Shown: positions 1-7,079 of the stretch, piece after piece | How positions within the stretch are numbered: position 1 is the first letter of the stretch | Layout: every line of letters starts with the position of its first letter | Assembly: GCF_006546825.1 (NCBI RefSeq) | Contig: NZ_VICC01000004.1 | Location: forward strand, 310,001 to 374,000 | Source: Actinomyces oris | GTDB taxonomy: Bacteria > Actinomycetota > Actinomycetes > Actinomycetales > Actinomycetaceae | Length of the DNA stretch: 64,000 nt | Reading direction: 5' to 3' | Position numbers and translations under genes: made by a program | Notes under the pieces: model-generated | Told to the model about the DNA's origin: nothing | The model's input: the letters and a program-made list of their open reading frames with translations, nothing else | The model's database searches: none

Positions 1-2
1 GA

Positions 3-194
3 GGTAAGCAGGTCAACCTCGTCGTCTCCGGCGAGGGGGACCTGACCTGGACGGTCAACGGGAAGACCCGTACCACCCACGTCTCCGGCGTGCCCAACGG
101 GATGGAGCTGGTCCACAGCGAGGAGGTGGGATCGGGCGAGCTCGAGCTGGAGGCCTCGCCCGGACTGCAGCTCTACTCCTTCACCTTCGGGTGA
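3..194 (+). CDS. DipZ-like thioredoxin/cytochrome c biogenesis protein, C-terminal end (partial)
   Basis: An open frame enters from the left edge and ends at TGA 192-194, giving 63 residues that finish in SPGLQLYSFTFG. The VNG-K-T-R-T-T-H-V pattern, a later beta-rich stretch and the SPG-x-x-x-Y-S-F-T-F-G ending resemble the C-terminal carbohydrate-binding-like domain of actinobacterial DipZ proteins (CcdA membrane part, thioredoxin domain, beta-sandwich domain). That match is from memory and only the tail is visible, so the family is an inference. Context supports it: SigK/RskA follow directly, and in mycobacteria SigK controls the mpt83-dipZ-mpt70 locus. The protein would act outside the membrane in thiol-disulfide exchange. 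Confidence 0.55.
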   Translation, partial: GKQVNLVVSGEGDLTWTVNGKTRTTHVSGVPNGMELVHSEEVGSGELELEASPGLQLYSFTFG

Positions 195-233
195 CCCGGC
201 GGTGAGAGCGGACATGACTCAGGAGACGGTGCG

Positions 234-866
234 ATGAGCCTGGCGACGCTGGAGGCGCGGACCGGGACGCGCACCGTCTCCACCCGCGGTCTGGCCTACC
301 ATTCCCCTGTGACACGTAGCAGTTGCGCCGGCTCGGAGGGAGAGTGGATCGCGCAGGTGGCCGATGGTGACGCCGACGCCTTCGCCCGCCTCTACGACGC
401 CTGGTCCTCTCGGCTGTTCGCGCTGATCCTCCAGATCGTCGTCGATCGCGCCCAGAGCGAGGAGGTCCTCCAGGAGGTCTTCCTCGAGGTGTGGCGCACG
501 GCCGGCTCCTACTCCCCGGCGCGGGGCAGCGTCCGGGCCTGGCTGGTGACCATGGCCAGGCGCCGGGCCATCGACCGGGTCCGCTCCTCCCAGTCCTCCC
601 GGGAGCGGGAGAGCCGCTGGCGTGACTACATGCCCGACGTCGACCAGACGGTCCAGCAGGTCGAGGACAGACTCGTGGGCGAGCAGGTGCACCGGGCGCT
701 CGAGGCGGTGGGGGAGCCCTACCGCTCCACCATTGAACTCGCCTACTTCACGGGCCTGACCCACCGCGAGATCGCCCGCCGCACGGGCACGCCACTGGGA
801 ACGGTCAAAACCCGCATCAGGGACGGAATGGCACGGTTACGACGAGAGCTGGGGGTGCAGTCATGA
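234..866 (+). CDS. sigK: ECF RNA polymerase sigma factor SigK
   Basis: A 210-residue sigma-70 family protein of the extracytoplasmic-function type. Region 2 lies at about residues 45-112 (DAFARLYDAW, then EEVLQEVFLEVWR, the core-binding and -10 recognition part). Region 4 lies at about 145-205 (IELAYFTGLTHREIARRTG, a helix-turn-helix for the -35 element). The ATG at 234 has an AGGAG 8 nt upstream. An in-frame GTG at 309 is an alternative start that removes a poorly conserved N-terminus. The gene overlaps the next one by 4 nt (ATGA), so the two are translationally coupled. The SigK label rests on the RskA-type anti-sigma partner and the DipZ-like neighbour; ECF group membership was not tested by alignment. 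Confidence 0.88.
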   Translation: MSLATLEARTGTRTVSTRGLAYHSPVTRSSCAGSEGEWIAQVADGDADAFARLYDAWSSRLFALILQIVVDRAQSEEVLQEVFLEVWRTAGSYSPARGSVRAWLVTMARRRAIDRVRSSQSSRERESRWRDYMPDVDQTVQQVEDRLVGEQVHRALEAVGEPYRSTIELAYFTGLTHREIARRTGTPLGTVKTRIRDGMARLRRELGVQS

Positions 867-1804
867 GCGACCGCGACGACACTCACGAGGACGCCATCAA
901 CGGTGAGGCCGATCTGCAGGGCACCGAGGGGCTCGACGGCGCGCAGGAGCGTGACGTGGTCGAGCTCTTCGACGACGAGCTCGACTCGGAGGCGGCCGCC
1001 CTGCTGGGTGCCTCGCTGCAGCCCGTGGACCCGCCGGCCGCGATCCGCTCCTCCCTTCTGGAGACCATTGCGCGCGAGCCTCAGACGGAACGCGTCGACC
1101 AGGCTGAGGACACCGCGGAGGAGGACGCCGGCGACCGCGACGCTGTCGGCGGCAGCAACGGTGGCAGTGGCAGTGATGGCGACAGTGATGGCGACTCGGT
1201 GGACTCTGAGGTCCTCAGTCTCGATGCGCACCGCCGTCGCCGCTCGGCCTGGCGCACCGGCCTGCTGCGGGCGGCCGCGGCCGTGGTCCTGCTCGGTGTC
1301 GGTATCGGTGTGGGGCGCTGGAGCGTGCGGGGCGCGGTCGATGAGGCCATGGACTCCATGGCGAGCTCCATGGCGTCGACCCAGCACTACGCCCACCTCA
1401 ACCAGGCCCAGGACGTCCAGCGGGTCACCGACACGATGCCCGACGGGCACGTCGCGACCCTCACCTGGTCCCGGGACATGAGCATGACCGCGCTGACCCT
1501 CCCGGCCGCCATGAAGGAGTCCGCCGGTGGGCGCAGCCTCCAGGTCTGGCTCAAGGAGGGGGAGACGATCACCTCACTGGGCGTCTACGACCCCCGTGAC
1601 GGGGCCGGCTTCTCCTTCCTCGATGTCATGCCCAAGCCCGGTCAGCAGATCGTCATCACCATGGAGCCGGCCGGAGGATCGGCCCAGCCGACGACGCCGC
1701 CCCTGGTCACCCTGCGAGTGAGTGAGGACGCCGGCCGGTCCGGCGCCGACACCGGCTCGCCCAGTCCTGCGTCCTCGGCCACTCCCACCGGAGACTCCGC
1801 CTAG
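863..1804 (+). CDS. rskA: Anti-sigma-K factor RskA
   Basis: A 313-residue single-pass membrane protein that should hold SigK inactive. The acidic cytoplasmic N-terminus (1-125) contains the sigma-binding part (around PPAAIRSSLLETIA) and a Gly/Ser/Asp-rich linker at about 97-112. A basic RRRR stop-transfer side precedes one transmembrane helix at about 134-152. The extracytoplasmic part (about 195-290; LQVWLKEG, SLGVYDP, PKPGQQIVITMEPAGGS) matches the RskA C-terminal domain. Release by regulated proteolysis in response to redox is known for mycobacterial RskA and is inferred here. The start overlaps the sigK stop. The C-terminus is a Ser/Pro/Thr tail. Confidence 0.85.
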   Translation: MSDRDDTHEDAINGEADLQGTEGLDGAQERDVVELFDDELDSEAAALLGASLQPVDPPAAIRSSLLETIAREPQTERVDQAEDTAEEDAGDRDAVGGSNGGSGSDGDSDGDSVDSEVLSLDAHRRRRSAWRTGLLRAAAAVVLLGVGIGVGRWSVRGAVDEAMDSMASSMASTQHYAHLNQAQDVQRVTDTMPDGHVATLTWSRDMSMTALTLPAAMKESAGGRSLQVWLKEGETITSLGVYDPRDGAGFSFLDVMPKPGQQIVITMEPAGGSAQPTTPPLVTLRVSEDAGRSGADTGSPSPASSATPTGDSA

Positions 1805-2188
1805 CGGTGGACCGGGGTGGGGCGCGGTGCGCCGGGGCGACACGAGCACCTGAATCGTGATGTATGTAACAGCAAAGTCGCTCTCGAGACACTGAGCCCA
1901 ATGCTGATGGACGTCAGTACCTCTCGGGTGATTTCCCGTCATTCCGCGGTTTCCTGAGGTCGGGCGGATGCGGCCGGCGACGAGGGCGGTCATCTCCGCG
2001 ATGAGCGGACAACAATGCGCACTTCTATTTCCGACTCCGGCGGGAATCAGTGGAGAATCTCGAAGGTGCGATCCCCATTGAGATCGTTTTCTTCATTTCG
2101 ATACTCGCCACAATTCTCGCCGCAATTCTGAATGCCCTCGATATATCGCGCCTGTTCCCTCATATGTGGTCGTGGCGGCGGCTCCGGG
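1805..2188. other. Intergenic region with AT-rich block and possible small hydrophobic frame
   Basis: This is the space between the rskA stop and the menB stop, which face each other. Its right half (about 2030-2165) is clearly more AT-rich than the flanking genes. A GTG-initiated frame from 2050 encodes a hydrophobic helix (IEIVFFISILATILAAIL) but then runs into the antisense of menB, and it has only a weak GGCGGG upstream. No clear terminator hairpin with a T-run was found. The block could be a decayed gene or a very small membrane peptide. Confidence 0.3.
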
Positions 2189-3268
2189 TCAGAAGTAGTA
2201 CGGGAAGGGCGACCAGTCGGGAGTGCGGCGCTGGAGGAATGCATCGCGCCCCTCCACGGCCTCGTCGGTCATATAGGCCAGACGAGTGGCCTCGCCGGCG
2301 AAGACCTGCTGGCCGGCCAGGCCGTCGTCGGCCAGGTTGAAGGCGAGCTTGAGCATGCGGATGGCCTGCGGGGACTTGCCCGCCACGGTGGCCGCGTACT
2401 CCAGGGCTCGTTCCTCGAGCTCGGCGTGGGGGACCGCCTCATTGACGACGCCCCAGCGCTCGGCGGTGACGGCGTCGTAGGTGCGGGCCAGGAAGAAGAT
2501 CTCGCGGGCCCGCTTGTCCCCGACCTGCCGGGCCAGGAGCGCGGAGCCGTAGCCGGCGTCGAAGCTGCCCACATCGGCGTCGGTCTGTTTGAAGCGCGCG
2601 TGCTCGATCGAGGCCAGCGACAAGTCGCACACGACGTTGAGGCTGTGACCGCCGCCGGCGGCCCAGCCCGGGACGGCGGCGATGACGGCCTTGGGCATGG
2701 TGCGGATGAGGCGCTGAACCTCCAGGATGTGGAGTCGGCCGGCCCGTGCGGTGTCGAGGCGGGCCTGGGCGGCGGCGACGTCGGCCTCGTGGCTGTAGGC
2801 GCGGTCCTCGGGCTCGCCGGCGGCCGTCGGGGACTGTGGTGAGGTCTCCCGCTCGTAGCGGTAGCCGTCCCGGCCGCGGATGCGCTGGTCGCCGCCGGAG
2901 GAGAAGGCCCAGCCGCCGTCGCGCGGCGAGGGGCCGTTGCCGGTGAGGATGACGGCGCCGACGTCGCCGCTCATGCGCGCGTGGTCCAGGACCCGGTAGA
3001 GCTCATCGACGGTGCGGGGCCGGAAGGCGTTACGGACCTCGGGCCGGTTGAATGCCACTCGGACCACCGGCAGGTCCCGGAGCCAGGTGCCGTGCTCGTC
3101 TCGGACGCAGCCCCTGTGGTAGGTGATGTCCGTCAGGGCCTCCACCTGCTGCTGGGAGGGCTCCGTGCCGGCCTCGGCGTGGGGAAAGCCGGACACCTCC
3201 CGCCAGCGGTCGGGGGAGAAGATCTCTGAGACTCGGCGTGGCAACGGGTGGGCGGTGGTGGCGTTCAT
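2189..3268 (-). CDS. menB: 1,4-dihydroxy-2-naphthoyl-CoA synthase MenB
   Basis: A 359-residue crotonase-fold enzyme that closes the second ring of o-succinylbenzoyl-CoA in menaquinone synthesis. Visible hallmarks are FNRPEVRNAFRPRTVDEL, the oxyanion-hole region FSSGGDQRIRGRDGY, PGWAAGGGHSLNVVCDLSLAS, FKQTDADVGSFDAGYGS, and the diagnostic C-terminus DWSPFPYYF. It is longer than the roughly 285-residue E. coli enzyme because of an N-terminal extension and an insert at about 140-175 (TSPQSPTAAGEPEDRAYSHE), as is common in actinobacteria. A TACGCT box lies 6 nt upstream of the ATG, so the message may be leaderless. menC, menD, menF and ubiE are elsewhere in the window. Confidence 0.95.
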   Translation of the reverse strand: MNATTAHPLPRRVSEIFSPDRWREVSGFPHAEAGTEPSQQQVEALTDITYHRGCVRDEHGTWLRDLPVVRVAFNRPEVRNAFRPRTVDELYRVLDHARMSGDVGAVILTGNGPSPRDGGWAFSSGGDQRIRGRDGYRYERETSPQSPTAAGEPEDRAYSHEADVAAAQARLDTARAGRLHILEVQRLIRTMPKAVIAAVPGWAAGGGHSLNVVCDLSLASIEHARFKQTDADVGSFDAGYGSALLARQVGDKRAREIFFLARTYDAVTAERWGVVNEAVPHAELEERALEYAATVAGKSPQAIRMLKLAFNLADDGLAGQQVFAGEATRLAYMTDEAVEGRDAFLQRRTPDWSPFPYYF

Positions 3269-3333
3269 GGCCTCAGCGTAGGGCCGCCGAGGCTCGTCCC
3301 GCCCCAGGTGCCGGTGCGGTCGTCGCAGCCCCC

Positions 3334-4005
3334 TTAGTTCCCCAGGGCCGCGGCGATGAGCTCGGTGCGCGAGGTGTGGCCGAGGCGGTGGAGGACCTCG
3401 GAGACGTAGATGCGCACGGTGTTCTCAGAGATGCCGAGCTTGCGGGCGATGCGCCGGTTGGTCAGTCCCTCCAGGAGACAGGTGTAGATGTCTCTCAGGC
3501 GGGGTGGCAGCTCGTTGACCAGCTCCTGAATGCGGGCCTCCGCAGTGGCGCGCTTCTGCTCGGACTGGTAGGCGCTGACGAGCATCTTCGTGGGGCGCGA
3601 GGACATGACGGGCTCACCACGGCTGGCGCGCAGCAGCGCCGCAGCGACGTTCTCGGTGCTCTCGTCCTTGGTGATGAAGCCGTTGACGCCCTCGGCCAGG
3701 GCCTCGGCGAGCATCTCGTCACGACTGAAGACGGTGAACATGACAATGGGCATCCGGGGGAAGCGCTCATAGATCGCTCTCGCGGTCTGGGCTCCGTCCA
3801 TATCCGGCATGTCGCTGTCCAGCAGGACGACGTCGATGGGCTGCTGCCCGGTCATGAGCAGGCTGATGGCCTGGCGTCCGCCGGAGGCGGCGGCGACGAC
3901 GGTAATGGCCCGCTGCGAGTCGAGCTGTTCGGCGAAGGTGGTGCGAATGAGCGGGTCGTCATCGACGATGAGGACTCGCAGGGAACGCAGGGTGTGGCTA
4001 GGCAT
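3334..4005 (-). CDS. LuxR/NarL-family response regulator
   Basis: A 223-residue two-component regulator. The receiver domain is at about 10-130, with the acidic pair D15-D17, the likely phosphorylated Asp63 (VVLLDSDMP), a Thr in VMFTVF and Lys in FITKDE. A LuxR-type helix-turn-helix DNA-binding domain is at about 158-220 (LTNRRIARKLGISENTVRIYVSEVLHRLG). The start overlaps the end of the histidine kinase gene by 8 nt, so kinase and regulator are coupled. It probably controls the local secreted-peptide gene or unlinked targets; no targets can be read from the sequence. Confidence 0.9.
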   Translation of the reverse strand: MPSHTLRSLRVLIVDDDPLIRTTFAEQLDSQRAITVVAAASGGRQAISLLMTGQQPIDVVLLDSDMPDMDGAQTARAIYERFPRMPIVMFTVFSRDEMLAEALAEGVNGFITKDESTENVAAALLRASRGEPVMSSRPTKMLVSAYQSEQKRATAEARIQELVNELPPRLRDIYTCLLEGLTNRRIARKLGISENTVRIYVSEVLHRLGHTSRTELIAAALGN

Positions 4006-5209
4006 AAGCGGCTCCGTCCGGTGGCGACATGAGGGATCTCGCAGTAGTGGTCGGTGTGGCGATATCGTTCCAGGGAAGACTGGCGAGAACGGTCCAGGAG
4101 GCTCCGATCCGGTTTGAGCTCAAGGAACCCCCGGCATTCTCGAACCGGTCCTGAAGGGCCCATAAACCGTACCCCCCGTGCATCTCCTCAGGCACCTTCT
4201 GATCATGCCAGGGTGAGCTGAAGCTGATGAAAAGAGTGTCCTGCTCCTGCTCCACGACGAGGGAGACAAGATCGCGGGGGAAGTTGTACTTGAGGGCGTT
4301 GAGAGTGTTCTCGCGGATGAAGGCGACCAGGAGCCGGCCGAGCTCGGAACGATGCAGCGTCGGAATCCTCTGGATGCCGTCGAGGTCGGCATCCAGAACG
4401 ATCTCGCGCTGCGCCAGCGTGGAGGCGCTGGAGTCGACGATCTCCTGAAGGGTGGGCTCCTCCTTGGGTGGCCCCTGGGAGACGGCGAGGTTGTGAATGA
4501 GCAGGCGCAGGTGGGCGAGGGCCTGCTGAGTCCGGTCCTGCAGGTCGAGGACGCGGTCGCGGTCATCGCCATGGGGGAGTCTGATGGATCGGGAGATGAT
4601 GAGCATGCGCGTGAGGTCGGCGGCCAGGTCGTCATGGAGGCTGTCGGCGATGTCGCGGCGCAGCTGCTGAATGAGCTCGGCGGCGATCTCCTTGGAACGC
4701 TCCGCCTCCCGCTGCATCTCCTCCAGGCGGTCTTTGGTGTTGCGGATCAGGACCCCGAAAGAGGCGGATAGGGTTCCCCAGAATAGTGTCCAGACTGTCA
4801 CGGGAAGGAGGGGGAGCCCAGATATGAGCTGCGCCAGAAAGAATGTAGAGAGTGAAATAAGAGTAAGCTTGAATTTTCTGGCCACCGTGAGGTCGGCGAC
4901 TATGATGTACACAAGAATCCATGCCCATGCCAGGCGTGATCCTGCAACAGAAAAGATGGTGAGGAGTGCGGTAGAGAAAGTGGCTACTCCGACTCGCCGG
5001 TCTTTTGCGTAGACGTACGGAAGGAATGAGAGTATCTGAAATAGTTCCCCGAGAAAAATCGGGCCTATATTTTCTCTAGTTGTGAGATAAGTGTAGGTGT
5101 CTAGGAGAATTAGGGGGATAATGAATGAAATGAGCGTGGCTCGCCTCAGGTGCGGCAAATACCTCTGGTGTCGTATCCAGAGTCGCGAGAGAAAACTGCT
5201 GTTCTGCAT
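3998..5209 (-). CDS. Multi-pass sensor histidine kinase (NarL-partner type)
   Basis: A 403-residue membrane kinase. The first ~155 residues are hydrophobic, with about six membrane spans (24-42, 48-68, 74-108 as two, 112-155 as two) and almost no extracellular loops. A coiled-coil linker (157-185) leads to the dimerization and phosphoacceptor region DSLHDDLAADLTRML with His192. An HATPase-type domain follows, with the N-box ENTLNALKY and the G-box GGYGLWALQDRFENAGG. The architecture resembles peptide- or envelope-stress-sensing kinases paired with LuxR-type regulators. The DNA encoding the N-terminal half (about 4790-5209) is noticeably AT-rich against the flanks, which suggests transfer or fast evolution. 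A strong terminator separates it from the upstream secreted peptide. Confidence 0.85.
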   Translation of the reverse strand: MQNSSFLSRLWIRHQRYLPHLRRATLISFIIPLILLDTYTYLTTRENIGPIFLGELFQILSFLPYVYAKDRRVGVATFSTALLTIFSVAGSRLAWAWILVYIIVADLTVARKFKLTLISLSTFFLAQLISGLPLLPVTVWTLFWGTLSASFGVLIRNTKDRLEEMQREAERSKEIAAELIQQLRRDIADSLHDDLAADLTRMLIISRSIRLPHGDDRDRVLDLQDRTQQALAHLRLLIHNLAVSQGPPKEEPTLQEIVDSSASTLAQREIVLDADLDGIQRIPTLHRSELGRLLVAFIRENTLNALKYNFPRDLVSLVVEQEQDTLFISFSSPWHDQKVPEEMHGGYGLWALQDRFENAGGSLSSNRIGASWTVLASLPWNDIATPTTTARSLMSPPDGAAYA

Positions 5210-5273
5210 GGTCCTTGAGGTGAGTGCTGAAACTGTGGTCGGAATCTGTTCTATCTCAGATGCTCGGCACTGG

Positions 5274-5315
5274 AAAAAGCTGCCACCTCTAAGGGATGGG
5301 CTTAGGGGTGGCAGC
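5274..5315 (-). terminator. Rho-independent terminator after the secreted peptide gene
   Basis: A 15-bp stem (5279-5293 with 5301-5315; one G-U type mismatch) and 7-nt loop is followed on the minus strand by TTTTT (complement of 5274-5278). It ends transcription of the small peptide gene 12 nt after its stop and insulates, or attenuates, entry into the histidine kinase gene. Confidence 0.85.
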
Positions 5316-5326
5316 GGAGATGTTTC

Positions 5327-5521
5327 TCAGGAGAACCAGCGGTTGTTCTTTCGGTCGCACCAGAGGGAGGGTGGGAAGACGCACCAGTCGTAGTAGGGCT
5401 TCCCGAAGACGCTCGCTGAGTCGTCGTGGCGGGCGGGGGCGGTGGCCGGCGCGGCGCTGGCCGGCGCCGCGAAGCCCGCCATGAGGAGGGCGACAAGGGA
5501 GATGCGGACAACAGATTTCAT
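5327..5521 (-). CDS. Short secreted peptide precursor, unknown family
   Basis: A 64-residue protein with a clear Sec signal peptide: MKSVVR, hydrophobic core ISLVALLMAGFA, then an APASAA/APA cleavage region. The predicted mature part is about 40 residues. It ends in an aromatic segment with two cysteines (YYDWCVFPPSLWCDRKNNRWFS), which could form one disulfide loop of seven residues. The ATG at 5521 is chosen over an upstream in-frame ATG (5557) because AGGAG sits 8 nt before it. It is the first gene of a block with the membrane histidine kinase and the LuxR-type regulator on the same strand. I do not recognise the family. A signalling peptide or a small antimicrobial peptide are both possible and neither is proven. 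Confidence 0.7.
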   Translation of the reverse strand: MKSVVRISLVALLMAGFAAPASAAPATAPARHDDSASVFGKPYYDWCVFPPSLWCDRKNNRWFS

Positions 5522-5560
5522 GAAGGGAACTCCTGTCTCAGGGGGTGTTATGAACAATTT

Positions 5561-5588
5561 ATCTTACCATTCCTGTGGTTTGCGCCAA
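5561..5588 (-). promoter_or_regulatory. Putative promoter of the secreted peptide gene
   Basis: On the minus strand TTGGCG (complement of 5583-5588) and TAAGAT (complement of 5561-5566) are separated by 16 nt and lie about 40 nt upstream of the peptide ATG. This is close to a housekeeping sigma -35/-10 pair. Confidence 0.5.
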
Positions 5589-5716
5589 CTGCGTTCTTCG
5601 CCGTGCCGGTTGATTCTTCGCTCAACAAAACCAGCCGATGGTGGGCGACGACGGTGGCACGGACCATTCCTCGCGACCGGGCTGAGACGCCCCTGACCTC
5701 CGACTACTCTGGGCCC

Positions 5717-7060
5717 ATGACACAGACCGGTGCGACCGCCAGCCGTCCCTTCGTTCCCGTGGCCGAAGGCGGAGGGAGAATCGACTCCGAGACCGGCGCC
5801 CTGCGCGAGGTGATCGTCCACCGTCCCGGCGGGGAGATCGCCCGCCTGACCCCCATCAACGCCGACTCCCTGCTCTTCGACGACGCCCTCAACATCCCCC
5901 GGGCCCAGGCCGAGCACGACGCCTTCACTGCGATCCTGCGCTCCGAGGGCGTCATCGTCCACGACTTCCGCGAGCTGTTCACCGAGGTCCTGGCCGTCCC
6001 CGAAGCCCGCCGGCTGGTCCTGGACGAGGCCGTCGGCCCCGACGTCGTCGGCGTCTCCGCCTCCGAGCTGCTCATCGACTACTTCCAGTCCCTGCCCGAC
6101 GCCGACCTCGCCGAGGTGCTCCTGGGCGGCATCACCCGCAGCGAGCTGCGCGAGCGCCTCAGCTCTTCCGAGGGGCGCGACCTGTTCTCCTCCACCTACC
6201 TGTCCACCCTGGAGGGGCCGTTCGTCGTCACTCCGCTACCCAACCTGCTCTTCACCCGCGACGCGTCGGCCTGGCTCTACGGCGGGGTCTCGGTCAACTC
6301 CATGGCCCTGGAGCCGCGCCGTCGTGAGGCCATTGGCTACGAGGCCGTCTACCGCCACCACCCGGCCTTCGGTCCACGTCTGGCCGAGTTCGCCGGCTCC
6401 GATGGCCCGGAGGCCCGCCTGTGGCGCGAGGTGGGGCGGGTCTCGGCCGCCTCAACCATCGAGGGCGGCGACTTCCAGATCCTGGGCAACCGGACCCTCG
6501 TCATGGGCCTGACCCACCGTTCCACCGCCGCCGGCGTGGAGCGCCTGGCCTCCCAGCTCTTCGCCTCCGGCGTGGCCGACCGGGTCGTCGGCGTCCACAT
6601 GCCCGACGCCGCCTTCTACACCCAGCTCGAGGCCGTCATGCACCTGGACACCCTCATGACGATGGTCAGCCCCGACACCTACCTGCGCTTCCCCGGCTTC
6701 ACCGAGGTCACCACTGTGGAGATCGAGCCCGCAGCGGCTGGACGCTCCCTCCAGGTGACGGTCCACGAGGGCTCTCAGATGGATGCGGTCCTCGCCCGCG
6801 CCGCCGGCATCGACTCCTTCCGTGTCATCAGCCCCGGCGCCTCCGACGAGGCCGAGGCCCTGCGCGAGCTCGCCCGGGACTCCTGCAACGTCGTGGCCCT
6901 GGCCCCCGGGCGCGTCATCGGCTACGCCCACAACCAGCGCGCCAACGACGCCCTGCGCAAGGCCGGCATCGAGGTCGTCGAGACCCCCGGCGTCGAGCTC
7001 GTGCGCGGCCGCGGCGGCTCGCACTGCATGACCTGCCCCGTCACCCGCGACGCGGTGTGA
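5717..7060 (+). CDS. arcA: Arginine deiminase ArcA
   Basis: A 447-residue enzyme that hydrolyses L-arginine to citrulline and ammonia. Family motifs are present: NLLFTRDASAWLYGGVSVNSM, EGGDFQILGNRTLVMG, HLDTLMTMV (catalytic His), and the nucleophilic Cys437 in GRGGSHCMTCPV near the C-terminus. The ATG at 5717 begins MTQTGATASRP and gives a length near the family norm (about 410). A longer frame upstream would run antisense through the peptide promoter. No good ribosome site was seen. ArcB, ArcC and ArcD are not adjacent, so this copy stands alone. Arginine deiminase in oral bacteria gives ammonia for acid tolerance and, with carbamate kinase elsewhere, ATP. Confidence 0.93.
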   Translation: MTQTGATASRPFVPVAEGGGRIDSETGALREVIVHRPGGEIARLTPINADSLLFDDALNIPRAQAEHDAFTAILRSEGVIVHDFRELFTEVLAVPEARRLVLDEAVGPDVVGVSASELLIDYFQSLPDADLAEVLLGGITRSELRERLSSSEGRDLFSSTYLSTLEGPFVVTPLPNLLFTRDASAWLYGGVSVNSMALEPRRREAIGYEAVYRHHPAFGPRLAEFAGSDGPEARLWREVGRVSAASTIEGGDFQILGNRTLVMGLTHRSTAAGVERLASQLFASGVADRVVGVHMPDAAFYTQLEAVMHLDTLMTMVSPDTYLRFPGFTEVTTVEIEPAAAGRSLQVTVHEGSQMDAVLARAAGIDSFRVISPGASDEAEALRELARDSCNVVALAPGRVIGYAHNQRANDALRKAGIEVVETPGVELVRGRGGSHCMTCPVTRDAV

Positions 7061-7079
7061 GACCGGCCGGTCAGGGCGC

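Noticed and set aside
7061-7072. GACCGGCCGGTC palindrome between arcA and the sugar kinase
   Set aside because: The stem would be only four pairs with a usable loop and there is no T-run; I do not call it a terminator.
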